Assembly: GCF_947039605.1 (NCBI RefSeq)
Contig: NZ_CAMQZG010000031.1
Location: 1-39,079, forward strand
Reading direction: 5' to 3'
Length of the DNA: 39,079 nt
DNA from: an uncultured Clostridium sp.
GTDB lineage: Bacteria > Bacillota > Clostridia > Clostridiales > Clostridiaceae
Shown here: positions 24,273-35,242 of the stretch, one piece after another
How positions within the stretch are numbered: position 1 is the first letter of the stretch
How the letters are laid out: the number at the start of each line of letters is the position of its first letter
The notes under the pieces: model-generated
The model's database searches: none
Seen by the model: the letters and a program-made list of their open reading frames with translations, nothing else
Told to the model about the DNA's origin: nothing
Translations under genes and position numbers: made by a program

Positions 24273-25649
24273 CTACTTACCACAACAGAATTCCATAAAG
24301 ATTTTAGTAACTAAATCTTCTTCCACTTCTGCCCCAGTAATTTCTCCTAAAGCTCTTAAAGCTGACATAACATAAATAGAAACTAAATCTAAGAATTCAT
24401 TTCTATTAATTCCATCAAGTCCATTCTCTAAGTTCTCTAATGCTCTATACAAAGCCTGTTTATGTCTTGTATTAGTAACCATTAAACTCTCAGTATCTAT
24501 ACTTCCGCTAAAGAATAAATCCTTAATCTTAGCCTTTAAAACATCGATACCAATAGCTTCTTTAGCTGAAATCTCTATTTTATTAGATAAATCTGCAATA
24601 GCTACATCATCTATTTTTCTTTCTAAATCAACCTTATTAAGTAAAACTAGATACTTCTTAGCCTTAATATGATTGATAATTTCCATATCCTCTGAATCTA
24701 AAGCTCTACTTGTATCAAGCATGAAAATTACTAAATCAGCTTCATCAATTTTTTCTTTAGATTTCTCAACTCCAATTTTTTCAACAATATCCTCAGTTTC
24801 TCTGATTCCTGCTGTATCAATTATTCTAACTGGAATTCCATCAAGATTTATATATTCTTCAATAACATCTCTTGTCGTTCCTGCAACCTCAGTAACAATC
24901 GCTCTCTTCTCATTTAAAAGAACATTTAAAAGTGATGATTTACCAACGTTTGGCTTACCAACAATTGCAACACTAAGGCCATCTCTTATAAGCTTACCTT
25001 CATCTGCACTCTTAATAAGAAAATCAACTTCAGAAATTAACTTTTCAACGCCATCTTTAACATCAACATTAATACTTGGGTCAACATCCTCTTCATCCTC
25101 AGTAAAATCTACTGCATACTCAATTAAGGCTAAAACATCTAAAGTTGCCTGTCTAAGTCTGTTAATTTCAGTAGAAAGTCTACCTTCACTTTGTCTCATA
25201 GCAGACTTCATAGAAAGCTCTGTCTTAGCAGTTATTATGTCCATAACAGCTTCTGCTTGGCTAAGGTCTATTCTACCATTTAAGAATGCTCTCTTAGTAA
25301 ATTCTCCTGGGTCTGCAAGTCTTGCTCCTGCTTTAATAACTTCTTGTAGTACCGCATTAGTAGAAACAACTCCACCATGACAATTAATTTCAACAGTATC
25401 CTCAGCAGTAAAACTTCTAGGACCTTTCATAAAGCTAACAATAACTTCATCAAGTGCCTCATTGTTTGAATCTGTAACATGACCATATCTCATTGTGTAT
25501 GGTTTCATAGAAAACATCTCTTTTCCATTAACCGCTTTAAAAACTTTATCCACAATTTCTAATGATTTATCCCCAGATACTCTAATAATTGCAATTCCAC
25601 CCTCACCAAGGGCAGTAGCAATCGCTGCGATTGTATCAAATTCTCTCAT
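24273..25649 (-). CDS. mnmE: tRNA modification GTPase MnmE (TrmE)
   Basis: Dimeric GTPase that works with MnmG on U34 of tRNA, 458 aa. The N-terminal tetrahydrofolate-binding domain (1-120) has [21 protein letters not shown] and CHGGV. The helical domain is interrupted by the G domain (about 220-375), with G1 GKPNVGKSS, switch motif [10 protein letters not shown]3 DTAGIRET and G4 NKVD. The C-terminal CCGK matches the catalytic CxGK ending. The ATG follows AGGAGG. An internal DnaA box (25546-25554) is probably chance. Confidence 0.97.
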   Translation of the reverse strand: MREFDTIAAIATALGEGGIAIIRVSGDKSLEIVDKVFKAVNGKEMFSMKPYTMRYGHVTDSNNEALDEVIVSFMKGPRSFTAEDTVEINCHGGVVSTNAVLQEVIKAGARLADPGEFTKRAFLNGRIDLSQAEAVMDIITAKTELSMKSAMRQSEGRLSTEINRLRQATLDVLALIEYAVDFTEDEEDVDPSINVDVKDGVEKLISEVDFLIKSADEGKLIRDGLSVAIVGKPNVGKSSLLNVLLNEKRAIVTEVAGTTRDVIEEYINLDGIPVRIIDTAGIRETEDIVEKIGVEKSKEKIDEADLVIFMLDTSRALDSEDMEIINHIKAKKYLVLLNKVDLERKIDDVAIADLSNKIEISAKEAIGIDVLKAKIKDLFFSGSIDTESLMVTNTRHKQALYRALENLENGLDGINRNEFLDLVSIYVMSALRALGEITGAEVEEDLVTKIFMEFCCGK

Positions 25650-25732
25650 TACAACCTCCTACAAATAATTTTTTTATATAATATAAGTTTTCCTAACAAA
25701 AACATTTAATTCCTATTAAAAATCTAATACTT

Positions 25733-25761
25733 ATTTTACCTAAGTACAGTTAATAAGTCAA
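25733..25761 (-). promoter_or_regulatory. Predicted promoter of mnmE-mnmG
   Basis: Minus-strand TTGACT, 17-base spacer, TAAAAT, about 85 bases upstream of mnmE and beyond the jag terminator. Confidence 0.6.
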
Positions 25762-25835
25762 AGGACTATTATAGTCATAGTCAATCATTCCCTATTCTAA
25801 TATCATTTCATAAAATTAGAATTTTAAACATAAAA

Positions 25836-25857
25836 AAAGAAGCCCTAAGGCTTCTTT
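25836..25857 (-). terminator. Terminator after jag
   Basis: Perfect stem AAAGAAGCC / GGCTTCTTT with a CTAA loop, touching the jag stop codon and followed by a U-run leftward. Ends the rpmH-to-jag unit. Confidence 0.9.
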
Positions 25858-26476
25858 ATCTTACATTTACTACTATTCCTCTAAAAGGCTCTTGCCCCTC
25901 ACTCTTAGTAGTAATTTTATTATCCTCTTGAAGTGCTGAATGAATTATCTTTCTTTCATATGGATTCATAGGTTCAAATTTCATTGACCTACCATACTTT
26001 TTCACTTTATATGCTGTCTTAAGAGCTAATCTTCTGAGAGTTTCCTCTCTTTTCACTCTATATGAACCTGCATCTAAAATTACTTTTTTATAGATACCCT
26101 TATTTGCTTTATTGATAAAGATATTTAGTAAGTACTGTATTGCATCTAAAGTTTCACCTCTATACCCAATGATAGTTCCTACCTCTTCCCCCTTAACATC
26201 AATAAAAACTTTATCAGATTCCTCTTTAACAAGGATTTCTAATTCAACACCTATCTTTAAAAGAATTCCCCGTAAAAACAGTTCACATTCTTCTAAAGGA
26301 TTCTTCTTTATCGTAATTCTAACTTTAGCTGGCTTAGATCCTAAAAAACCTAAGAAACCTTTGCTACCTTCATCAGTAATCGTATATTCGACTTTATCCT
26401 TAGAAACTTTCAATTCACTCAAAGCATTCTCTAAAGCATCCTCAACTGTCTTGCCAGTAAATTCGATAGTCTTCAT
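25856..26476 (-). CDS. jag: RNA-binding protein Jag / KhpB
   Basis: KhpB/Jag (206 aa), a cytoplasmic RNA-binding protein usually encoded after yidC. The Jag-N domain (1-52) has FTGKTVEDALENALSELKV and GSKGFLGFLGSKPAKV. A KH domain (about 75-140) has the GYRGETLDAIQYLL loop. The R3H-type C-terminal domain ends with NPYERKIIHSALQ and FRGIVV. Normal length, no odd features. Confidence 0.95.
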   Translation of the reverse strand: MKTIEFTGKTVEDALENALSELKVSKDKVEYTITDEGSKGFLGFLGSKPAKVRITIKKNPLEECELFLRGILLKIGVELEILVKEESDKVFIDVKGEEVGTIIGYRGETLDAIQYLLNIFINKANKGIYKKVILDAGSYRVKREETLRRLALKTAYKVKKYGRSMKFEPMNPYERKIIHSALQEDNKITTKSEGQEPFRGIVVNVR

Positions 26477-26508
26477 ATCCTATCACCAACCTTTGAAGTT
26501 TACACTAA

Positions 26509-27264
26509 TTAATTTTTCTTTTTCTTCCCGTTATTCTTTGGAGTAACATCAATTGCACCTGTTTCAACTGCCATTTTAGCCATCTTTCTTTTTTTAGGTA
26601 AGATGATTAATAAGTAAGTTTGAACAATTTGTATAACGTTACCAATTATCCAGTAGAATACTAGAAGTGCTGGGAATTTCAATGACATGAATCCAAGCAT
26701 GAATCCCATAACAATATTCATTGTTCCCATAGGAATTGGGCTATTCTCACCAGAACCTGATCCTTTTTGCATTAGGTATGATGATAAATAAGTTGTTAAT
26801 CCTGAAAGTACAGGAAGTATATAATATGGATCATGTCCAGTTAAACTGCTTATCCATAAGAATGATGTTCCTTGGAACTGTTGCATTTCTCCAACTTGTC
26901 TAAAAACATCATATAAAGCGAATAATATAGGCATTTGTATTATAAGCGGCAAACAACCACCTGACATAGATACCTTATTCTCTTTATAAATCTTCATAAC
27001 TTCCATATTAGCTTTTTCAGGATTTCCTTTGTACTTTTCCTGAACTTTCTTAACTAGTGGCTGAACTTCCTGCATTTTTGCAGTAGACTTCATTTGCTTC
27101 ATAGTTAATGGTAATATTAATAACCTAACTAATAAAGTAATTAAAAATACTGCTAAAACTAGTGCTGTTCCTTTTTCTGATATTCCAATAGAAATAACAA
27201 AATTGTAGAAAGCCATAAATATTTTAATTAAAACATTAGTAATTGGCGCTAAAAATGTATACAA
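26509..27264 (-). CDS. yidC: Membrane protein insertase YidC (SpoIIIJ/OxaA)
   Basis: Membrane insertase of the YidC/Oxa1 family, 251 aa. Five hydrophobic regions (about 10-28, 31-52, 103-120, 148-165, 180-225) match the family. The conserved arginine of the hydrophilic groove is probably in LVRLLILPLTMKQMKS. The cytoplasmic coil (about 58-98) and a basic KKNNGKKKK tail follow. There is no lipoprotein cysteine signal, unlike Bacillus SpoIIIJ. It starts at TTG 27264, ten bases after AGGAGG. Confidence 0.94.
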   Translation of the reverse strand: MYTFLAPITNVLIKIFMAFYNFVISIGISEKGTALVLAVFLITLLVRLLILPLTMKQMKSTAKMQEVQPLVKKVQEKYKGNPEKANMEVMKIYKENKVSMSGGCLPLIIQMPILFALYDVFRQVGEMQQFQGTSFLWISSLTGHDPYYILPVLSGLTTYLSSYLMQKGSGSGENSPIPMGTMNIVMGFMLGFMSLKFPALLVFYWIIGNVIQIVQTYLLIILPKKRKMAKMAVETGAIDVTPKNNGKKKKN

Positions 27265-27289
27265 GCGTTGTACCCCTCCTAGAATTTAT

Positions 27290-27502
27290 TTATTTAACAG
27301 GGTCATATCCACCCTTATGGAATGGATGACACCTGAGAATTCTCTTAATAGCCATGAAACTTCCTTTAAAAGCCCCATATTTATTAATAGCATCTATCGC
27401 ATACTGTGAACATGTAGGCAGATAAATGCATGTTGCTCTCCCTTTCATAGGAGATAAATATTTTCTATAAAACTTTACTATTGCTATCAATAACCTTTTC
27501 AT
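27290..27502 (-). CDS. yidD: Membrane protein insertion efficiency factor YidD
   Basis: A 70-residue YidD protein: [33 protein letters not shown] and [16 protein letters not shown] are typical. The cysteines of CIYLPTC and of RCHPF are conserved in the family. It is an amphipathic, membrane-associated helper of YidC. It overlaps the end of rnpA by 38 bases, the standard arrangement. Confidence 0.95.
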   Translation of the reverse strand: MKRLLIAIVKFYRKYLSPMKGRATCIYLPTCSQYAIDAINKYGAFKGSFMAIKRILRCHPFHKGGYDPVK

Positions 27503-27854
27503 TTTGGTACAATCCCGCCTTTTTAAGTAGATGCACTGCTGCGTTCTCTACTTCCTTGTAAGATTTCCCTGCAATAGGGTTTCTAGCTATAAATATAAAA
27601 TCATGACCTTCTTTAAGCGTTTCACAGTTTAATCTGTAAGATTCTAAAATAAGTCTTTTAACTCTACTTCTAACTACACTCTTTCCAACTTTTTTACTAA
27701 CGGAGATTCCTACCTTATTATAAGGTGAATTTTTTTCATTTCTATTTTTTCTGTTCTTAAATATATATAAGACTAATAATCTATTAGAAAGAGATTCACC
27801 TCTTCTATAAACTAGTCTAAATTCTCTATTTTTTCTTAATGCTTCTATGCTCAT
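27465..27854 (-). CDS. rnpA: Ribonuclease P protein component
   Basis: Protein subunit of RNase P (129 aa), which helps the catalytic RNA mature tRNA 5' ends. [37 protein letters not shown] (about 58-77) and DFIFIARNP are family signatures. The distance from AAGGAG to ATG is long (13 bases), and an attenuating terminator separates it from rpmH, so it is probably made in far smaller amounts than L34. Confidence 0.96.
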   Translation of the reverse strand: MSIEALRKNREFRLVYRRGESLSNRLLVLYIFKNRKNRNEKNSPYNKVGISVSKKVGKSVVRSRVKRLILESYRLNCETLKEGHDFIFIARNPIAGKSYKEVENAAVHLLKKAGLYQNEKVIDSNSKVL

Positions 27855-27877
27855 TTAAAAGGTTTCACTCCTTAATT

Positions 27878-27916
27878 TTCTGCTTTTATTACAGATTTTT
27901 CTGTTTTTATTACAGA
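27878..27916. repeat. Short tandem near-repeat between rpmH and rnpA
   Basis: TTCTGCTTTTATTACAGA (27878-27895) is repeated with one change as TTCTGTTTTTATTACAGA (27899-27916). Each copy can form a weak CTG/CAG hairpin. It lies directly after the rpmH terminator in the rnpA leader. Confidence 0.6.
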
Positions 27917-27940
27917 AAAAGACCACATTATAGTGGTCCT
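27917..27940 (-). terminator. Terminator/attenuator after rpmH
   Basis: Stem GACCAC / GTGGTC with a six-base centre and a TTTTTC tail leftward, at the rpmH stop codon. Probably partial, allowing lower expression of rnpA. Confidence 0.75.
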
Positions 27941-28074
27941 TATGCTGTTAATCTTTTTCTACCTTTTTGTCTTCTAGCTTTTAAGATATTTCTTCCAGCT
28001 TTAGTTTTCATTCTTTTTCTGAAACCGTGCTCTCTTTTTCTTTGTCTCTTTTTAGGTTGGTATGTCATGAACAT
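27940..28074 (-). CDS. rpmH: 50S ribosomal protein L34
   Basis: A 44-residue very basic protein: [19 protein letters not shown], then [19 protein letters not shown], the unmistakable L34 sequence. It starts at ATG 28074, nine bases after AAGGGGG; a second ATG two codons later (28068) is possible. First gene of the rpmH-rnpA-yidD-yidC-jag unit that faces away from oriC. Confidence 0.98.
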   Translation of the reverse strand: MFMTYQPKKRQRKREHGFRKRMKTKAGRNILKARRQKGRKRLTA

Positions 28075-28150
28075 TGAAATGCACCCCCTTCAACAAAATA
28101 TTTTTATAGTAAAAAACTATACGTATTCACTTTTAAAGTTTTACTGTTTA

Positions 28151-28179
28151 AGTATATAGTTGAATAGCTAAGATGTCAA
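28151..28179 (-). promoter_or_regulatory. Strong promoter of rpmH
   Basis: Minus-strand TTGACA, 17-base spacer, TATACT. Nearly perfect sigma-A consensus, about 75 bases upstream of rpmH, as fits a ribosomal protein gene. Confidence 0.85.
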
Positions 28180-28292
28180 GAAAATACACCTTTTATGATT
28201 TGGTATCTTATGTAAAATAGTTTTTAATTTCATATATATTCATATATATTTTTTCTTTTAATCAAACTACGTATAATTTTTCGATTTTTGAG

Positions 28293-28741
28293 TTTTCCAC
28301 AGTTTTTCACCTACTTATCCACAGGACAAGCTTTTTTTGTGTAGATCTTGTCCTATTTTAATTTTATCCACAATTGACTTTATCCACAGGCAAGCTTTTT
28401 CTGTGGATAATTTATTGCTATGCTATGTCTAATTATGTTAATATGTATAGGTAAATCTATTAATTTGTGGATTGTTGTACAACTTATCCACACCTGTGGA
28501 TAAACCTGTGGATAATATGTTTATAACTTTTTTTATGGTTATACTTATATTATATAAAGCCTTTAATTAAGTAACTTTACATAATTCATAAATTGTGGAT
28601 ATAATTTATCCACAGCCTGTGGAAAACTTATTATTATTACATTGATTTTCAACTTTATCCACAAGTATCTGTGGAAAACTTTTTCCAATCACAATTTACT
28701 TGTCCACATTGTGGATAAACCTGTGGATAAACTGTGGAAAA
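28293..28741. other. Replication origin, first DnaA-box cluster (oriC1)
   Basis: About 18 DnaA boxes in 450 bases upstream of dnaA. Perfect TTATCCACA/TGTGGATAA boxes begin at 28315, 28364, 28380, 28402, 28484, 28495, 28507, 28606, 28655, 28710 and 28722. TTTTCCACA/TGTGGAAAA forms are at 28293, 28618, 28670 and 28733. One-mismatch boxes are at 28594 and 28700. Both orientations occur. The module with CACAGG-CAAG-CTTTTT-TGTG is present twice (from 28316 and 28381). The stretch 28075-28292 holds only the rpmH promoter and leader. Confidence 0.95.
28576..28605 (+). promoter_or_regulatory. Predicted dnaA promoter flanked by DnaA boxes
   Basis: TTTACA, 18-base spacer, TATAAT. The -10 element lies between DnaA boxes at 28594-28602 (overlapping) and 28606-28614 (over the likely transcription start), which suggests repression by DnaA itself. 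Confidence 0.65.
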
Positions 28742-28811
28742 CTTTTTTCATTAGATTTATACTATGAAATTAAAGCAATTATTAGAATTATTAAATAGCG
28801 GAGGATATAAA

Positions 28812-30173
28812 ATGGAAAATCAGCTAAATAATACTTGGGCAAAAGCTCTTGATATTATAAAAAGTGAACTAACTGAAATTAGTTTTAATACATGGATTAA
28901 ATGTTGTGAACCAGAATCATTAACTGATTATGTTTTAAGACTTACAGTTCCAAATGATTTTACCCGTGGTATACTAGATAAACGTTATAAGGACCTTGTT
29001 ATTCAAGCTCTTAATATAGTTACCTCTAAAAACATGGATGTAGAATTTCGCTTAGAAAGTGAAACAGAAGAAAAAATAGAAGATCCTTCTGAAGTTTTAA
29101 AAATTGATGATTCAGATGATAGTGCTATTGCTATTAGTGATGAAATGTCTACAACATTAAATCCTAAATATACTTTTAACTCTTTTGTTATCGGTAACAG
29201 TAATAGATTCGCTCATGCAGCTTCATTAGCTGTTGCTGAGTCACCTGCTAAAGCTTACAACCCTCTATTTATATATGGTGGTGTAGGTCTTGGAAAAACT
29301 CACTTAATGCATGCTATTGGACATTACATACTAAAAGAAAATCCTAAAGCGCAAGTAGTGTATGTATCTTCAGAGAAATTTACTAATGAACTTATAAATG
29401 CAATAAAAGATGACAAGAATGAAGAATTCAGAAATAAATATAGAAATATCGATGTTCTTCTAATTGATGATGTCCAATTTATTGCTGGAAAAGAAAGAAC
29501 TCAAGAAGAGTTTTTCCATACATTTAATGCCTTACATGAGGCTAATAAACAAATAATCCTATCATCAGATAGACCTCCAAAAGAGATACCAACTCTTGAG
29601 GCTAGATTAAGATCAAGATTTGAATGGGGCTTAATTGCTGATATTCAGGCTCCTGATTTTGAAACTAGAATGGCTATACTTAAGAAAAAAGCTGATTTAG
29701 AGCATCTTAATGTATCAAATGATGTTATGGTTTATGTTGCAACAAAAATAAAATCTAATATAAGAGAACTTGAAGGTGCGCTTATAAGAATACTTGCTTA
29801 TGCATCTCTTACTAATAGAGAAATCTCTGTAGAATTAGCTGCTGAGGCTCTTAAAGGTATTATTGCAAATAAAGGCACAGCTATTATTACTGTTGATACA
29901 ATACAAGAATCAGTTGCAAATTACTTTAATTTAAGAATTGAAGATTTAAAATCCCAAAGACGAACTAGAGCAATTTCTTATCCTAGACAAATTGCTATGT
30001 ATTTAAGTAGAAAATTAACAGATATGTCTTTACCTAAAATTGGAGCTGAATTTGGAGGAAGAGATCATACTACTGTAATACATGCATATGAAAAAATTTC
30101 TGAAAGTTATAAAACGGATGAAGCTCTTCAAAATATAATTAATGACATTACTAACAAATTTGGCCATAAATAA
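28812..30173 (+). CDS. dnaA: Chromosomal replication initiator protein DnaA
   Basis: The initiator that binds the boxes on both sides of this gene and opens the origin; 453 aa. Domain I (1-80) is followed by an acidic linker. Domain III has Walker [10 protein letters not shown] (156-164) and Walker B LLIDD (216-220). Domain IV carries the box-recognition signature [11 protein letters not shown] (415-425). I start at ATG 28812 behind GCGGAGG; an in-frame ATG at 28764 lies upstream of this ribosome binding site and would add 16 non-family residues. The stop codon lies inside a degenerate DnaA box. Confidence 0.98.
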   Translation: MENQLNNTWAKALDIIKSELTEISFNTWIKCCEPESLTDYVLRLTVPNDFTRGILDKRYKDLVIQALNIVTSKNMDVEFRLESETEEKIEDPSEVLKIDDSDDSAIAISDEMSTTLNPKYTFNSFVIGNSNRFAHAASLAVAESPAKAYNPLFIYGGVGLGKTHLMHAIGHYILKENPKAQVVYVSSEKFTNELINAIKDDKNEEFRNKYRNIDVLLIDDVQFIAGKERTQEEFFHTFNALHEANKQIILSSDRPPKEIPTLEARLRSRFEWGLIADIQAPDFETRMAILKKKADLEHLNVSNDVMVYVATKIKSNIRELEGALIRILAYASLTNREISVELAAEALKGIIANKGTAIITVDTIQESVANYFNLRIEDLKSQRRTRAISYPRQIAMYLSRKLTDMSLPKIGAEFGGRDHTTVIHAYEKISESYKTDEALQNIINDITNKFGHK

Positions 30174-30400
30174 TCCACAGCCTGTGGATAACTTTTTGTG
30201 GATAACTTTTTCTCAAAAATAGTTATCCACAATTTCAATTTCACCTGTGGATAACTTCGGTAGTTATCCACAGACTTATCCACAGGCAATTTAGCACTCT
30301 AGACCGCATTATTACTAGCTTTTAAAAAGTTATCCACATAATCCACAGCCCCTATTACTATTACTATATATTTTTTAATATATATTTATCTATATTTAAG
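30171..30400. other. Replication origin, second DnaA-box cluster and unwinding element (oriC2)
   Basis: Nine DnaA boxes between dnaA and dnaN: perfect ones begin at 30183, 30197, 30223, 30246, 30264, 30276 and 30330, and one-mismatch TAATCCACA at 30171 and 30339. The last two abut a small GC patch (30346-30352). Trinucleotides CTA TTA CTA TTA CTA (30352-30366) follow, a DnaA-trio array as in Bacillus. An almost pure A/T stretch to about 30399 is the probable unwinding element. Confidence 0.92.
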
Positions 30401-30448
30401 GGTTTTTGGAGTTTTATTTTTTGTTAGATTTTTAAGGAGGATTTTACT

Positions 30449-31549
30449 ATGAAATTCATATGTGAAAAAAGTAAATTACAAGATGCTATAGCTATAGCAC
30501 AAAAGGCAATAACTGGTAGAACAACTATGCCTATATTAGAAGGTATGTATATAGATTGCAAAGACAATACTATAACATTTATAGGATCTGATAAAGATGT
30601 CAGTATAGAAACTAAAATAGAAGCTAATATACTTGAATCTGGTAATATAGTTGTAGATGCTAAAATATTAGGAGAGATTGTTAGAAAACTTCCTAATGCT
30701 GAAGTAACTATAAGCACAGAAGAAAATAATATATTAAAAATAGAATGTCTTAAATCAGTTTTTGATTTAGTACATATGAGCTCAGAGGAGTTTCCTAGTT
30801 TGCCAACAATAGATGTGGATAAATCATTCAATATTCCACAGGGACTGTTAAAAAATATGATAAAAGGAACATCTTTTGCAACTGCACAAGATGAAACTAG
30901 ACCTATCCTTCAAGGAATTCTTTTTGAAGTTTGTGATTCAAAACTTAATTTAGTAGCACTTGATGGATATAGATTAGCATTAAGAAGAGAATTCATAGAT
31001 AATACAAATAATATTGCTAGAGTAATTCCTGGAAAAACATTTAATGAGGTTTCAAAAATATTAGATGACGCAAATACAATTGTTGAGATTACATTTACAA
31101 AAAATCATATATTATTCGATATGGGGAAAACTAGAATAATATCAAGATTGCTAGAAGGTGATTTTATAAGTTATAGTTCACTATTACCAAAAGAGTATAA
31201 AATTTTAGTTGAAGTAAATAAACAAGAACTACAAAATGGAATTGAAAGAGCTTCTCTTATGGCTAAGGATGGAAATACAAACTTAGTAAAGTTTAATATT
31301 TCAAATGACAATATGGTAATTACATCTAATTCTCAATTAGGGAAAGTTAGAGAAGAAGTTTCAGTAGAAATGCAAGGTGAAGATTTACAAATTGCATTTA
31401 ATTCAAAATACTTAATTGATGTATTAAAAAGCATGGAAGAAGAAACAATTCAAATAAAATTAACAAGCAGCGTAGCGCCTTGTATTATTAAAAATAAAGA
31501 TAATGATGATTGTGAGTATTTAGTTCTTCCTGTAAGAATGGCTAAATAA
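30449..31549 (+). CDS. dnaN: DNA polymerase III beta subunit (sliding clamp)
   Basis: The ring-shaped processivity clamp, 366 aa, normal length with three repeated clamp domains of about 120 residues. MKFICEKSKLQDAIAIAQKAI, RPILQGILFEV and the C-terminal ending YLVLPVRM are typical. AAGGAGG lies eight bases ahead of the ATG. It is 275 bases after dnaA with oriC2 between. A DnaA box lies inside the gene (30814-30822). Confidence 0.98.
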   Translation: MKFICEKSKLQDAIAIAQKAITGRTTMPILEGMYIDCKDNTITFIGSDKDVSIETKIEANILESGNIVVDAKILGEIVRKLPNAEVTISTEENNILKIECLKSVFDLVHMSSEEFPSLPTIDVDKSFNIPQGLLKNMIKGTSFATAQDETRPILQGILFEVCDSKLNLVALDGYRLALRREFIDNTNNIARVIPGKTFNEVSKILDDANTIVEITFTKNHILFDMGKTRIISRLLEGDFISYSSLLPKEYKILVEVNKQELQNGIERASLMAKDGNTNLVKFNISNDNMVITSNSQLGKVREEVSVEMQGEDLQIAFNSKYLIDVLKSMEEETIQIKLTSSVAPCIIKNKDNDDCEYLVLPVRMAK

Positions 31550-31572
31550 TTTAAAATACTATAAAGATAAAA

Positions 31573-31621
31573 GAGGAGGATACTATAAGCTCTAGAAATG
31601 AGCTTATAGTAAAATAAAAAT
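31573..31621 (+). promoter_or_regulatory. yaaA ribosome binding site with a hairpin spacer
   Basis: The only good Shine-Dalgarno, GAGGAGGA (31573-31580), lies 41 bases from the yaaA ATG. The gap is mostly a perfect 12-bp hairpin, TACTATAAGCTC / GAGCTTATAGTA, with a seven-base loop. Its 5' base touches the Shine-Dalgarno and its 3' base is ten bases from the ATG. Folded, the spacing becomes normal. No U-run follows, so it is not a terminator. Confidence 0.65.
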
Positions 31622-31828
31622 ATGGAAAAAGTTAAAATAGAAACAGAAATAATAAAATTAGATTCATTCTTAAAATGGTGTGGAGCTGTTAGTTTAGGCT
31701 CAGAAGCAAAATTTTATATCAGAGAAGAAGTTGTTTTAGTTAATGGTGAAGTTTGTATACAAAGAGGTAAGAAATTAAGAGTTGGAGATGAAGTTGAATT
31801 CCAAGGAGAAATTTATAAGATAATTTAA
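31622..31828 (+). CDS. yaaA: S4-domain RNA-binding protein YaaA (RlbA)
   Basis: A 68-residue S4-like RNA-binding protein found between dnaN and recF in Firmicutes. KLDSFLKWCGAVSLGSEAK, VLVNGEVCIQRGKKLRVGDEV is the S4 fold signature. The exact target RNA is not settled; a ribosome-assembly role has been proposed. No upstream alternative start exists in frame before a stop, and the family begins here, so the hairpin in front of the ATG is real leader sequence. Confidence 0.93.
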   Translation: MEKVKIETEIIKLDSFLKWCGAVSLGSEAKFYIREEVVLVNGEVCIQRGKKLRVGDEVEFQGEIYKII

Positions 31829-31881
31829 TAAAATCAAGGTCTTACAATCCATAATATGATATAATTAATAAAGGTGTTTTT

Positions 31882-32967
31882 ATGTATATTAAGAGTTTAC
31901 AATTATTAAATTATAGAAATTATAAAAACCTAGCGATAGAACTAGGTCAAAATGTAAATGTGTTTATGGGTGATAATGCACAAGGAAAAACTAATATACT
32001 TGAGGCCATTTATTACTGCGCATTTGCTAGGTCACATAGAACTAATAAAGATAAAGAACTTATAAGTGTGGATGAAGATAAATCATTTATAAGATTAGAA
32101 GTAGGAACTAATAGATTAGATAAAAGAATAGATATAAACATATTGAAAGATGGAAAAAAAGCAATATCAATAAATTCAATAAAGGTTTCTAAGATAAGTG
32201 AACTTGTAGGAACCTTTAATGTTGTCATGTTCTCTCCTGAAGACTTACGAATCGTTAAGGAATCCCCTGGTGTTAGAAGAAAGTTTATAGATATGGAGTT
32301 ATGTCAATTAAACTCTAAATATTATTATAACCTTGTACAATACAACAAGGTTCTTGTCGAGAGAAATAGTTTGTTAAAACAAAGAAGCATAGATGATTCA
32401 ATGTTGGATATTTATGATATGCAGCTTGCCCAATATGGAAAGTTTATAGTCAATTCAAGATTAAAGTATATGGAAAAATTAAATCTTTACTCAGAGGATA
32501 TCCATAGAGATATTACAAGTGGGAAAGAAGTTATAGAATTTAAGTATGTATCTACTGTTAAAAATTTAGAGGATATAGAACAAAGTTTAATTGATCAATT
32601 AAAGTCTTCAAGAAGACGGGACATTGAAAAAAGAACAACTTCAGTGGGTCCTCATAGAGATGATTTTACAATTCTCTTAAATAATATGGATTCTAAAATT
32701 TATGGTTCACAAGGACAGCAAAGAACAGCTGTTTTAACTATAAAATTTGCATCGCTAAGAATAATAAAGGAGCTCACTAGTGAGTTTCCTGTTTTACTTT
32801 TAGATGATGTTTTATCTGAATTAGATTTTAATAGAAAAGCATATGTACTAAGGTCTATAAGAGAAATTCAAAGTATAATAACATGCACAGGGATTGAAGA
32901 TTTAACTAACTATTTAGATGAAAAATCGAAAGTTTTTAAAGTTAAAGATGGATTCATTAATGCTTAG
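31882..32967 (+). CDS. recF: DNA replication and repair protein RecF
   Basis: SMC-like ATPase (361 aa) that helps load RecA at single-strand gaps. Walker A GDNAQGKTNILEAI is at residues 31-44. The ABC signature region SVGPHRDDF and YGSQGQQRTAVLTIKFA follow, and Walker B is VLLLDDVLSELD. Length and order in the dnaA-gyrA cluster are standard. AAGGTG is a modest ribosome binding site. Confidence 0.97.
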   Translation: MYIKSLQLLNYRNYKNLAIELGQNVNVFMGDNAQGKTNILEAIYYCAFARSHRTNKDKELISVDEDKSFIRLEVGTNRLDKRIDINILKDGKKAISINSIKVSKISELVGTFNVVMFSPEDLRIVKESPGVRRKFIDMELCQLNSKYYYNLVQYNKVLVERNSLLKQRSIDDSMLDIYDMQLAQYGKFIVNSRLKYMEKLNLYSEDIHRDITSGKEVIEFKYVSTVKNLEDIEQSLIDQLKSSRRRDIEKRTTSVGPHRDDFTILLNNMDSKIYGSQGQQRTAVLTIKFASLRIIKELTSEFPVLLLDDVLSELDFNRKAYVLRSIREIQSIITCTGIEDLTNYLDEKSKVFKVKDGFINA

Positions 32968-32981
32968 AAGGAGGAATATCT

Positions 32982-33248
32982 GTGTTTCTACACTTAGGGG
33001 AAAATGTAGTTGTTCCCATTAAAGATGTTATAGGTATATTTGATATACAGTCAGCTATGGATAGTTCAGATACTATTCAGTTTTTAAGAATGGCTGACGA
33101 AGATGGATTCGTTGAAAGAATAACAGAGGAAAAACCAAAGTCATTTGTTATTGCAGAGGTTGATAAAATGAGCAGAGTTTATTTATCACCAATATCATCA
33201 GCGACACTGACAAAAAGAACTGATGTAAATTATAATCAAAATCCTTAA
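32982..33248 (+). CDS. remB: RemB/YaaB-family (DUF370) protein
   Basis: An 88-residue protein of the extracellular-matrix regulator RemA/RemB family (DUF370): MFLHLGENVVVPIKDVIGIFD and KSFVIAE with SRVYLSPISSATLTKR. In Bacillus this gene sits between recF and gyrB, as here; RemA is a DNA-binding ring and RemB is less well understood. It starts at GTG behind AGGAGGA, 14 bases after recF. Confidence 0.9.
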   Translation: MFLHLGENVVVPIKDVIGIFDIQSAMDSSDTIQFLRMADEDGFVERITEEKPKSFVIAEVDKMSRVYLSPISSATLTKRTDVNYNQNP

Positions 33249-33269
33249 ATCTTAATGCTTTGGCCTTAA

Positions 33270-35222
<1,953 letters not shown>

Positions 35223-35242
35223 TCTAATACGAGGTGAAGTAA

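Noticed and set aside
24673-25380. A 235-codon open frame antisense to mnmE
   Set aside because: It is serine-rich shadow coding produced by the AT-rich codon bias of mnmE, with no ribosome binding site or family resemblance.
28293-30350. Spaced short repeats as a CRISPR or satellite array
   Set aside because: The repeats are nine-base DnaA boxes in both orientations around dnaA, that is, the replication origin.
31581-31611. Hairpin before yaaA as a transcription terminator
   Set aside because: No U-run follows on the + strand, and it separates a Shine-Dalgarno from its gene.
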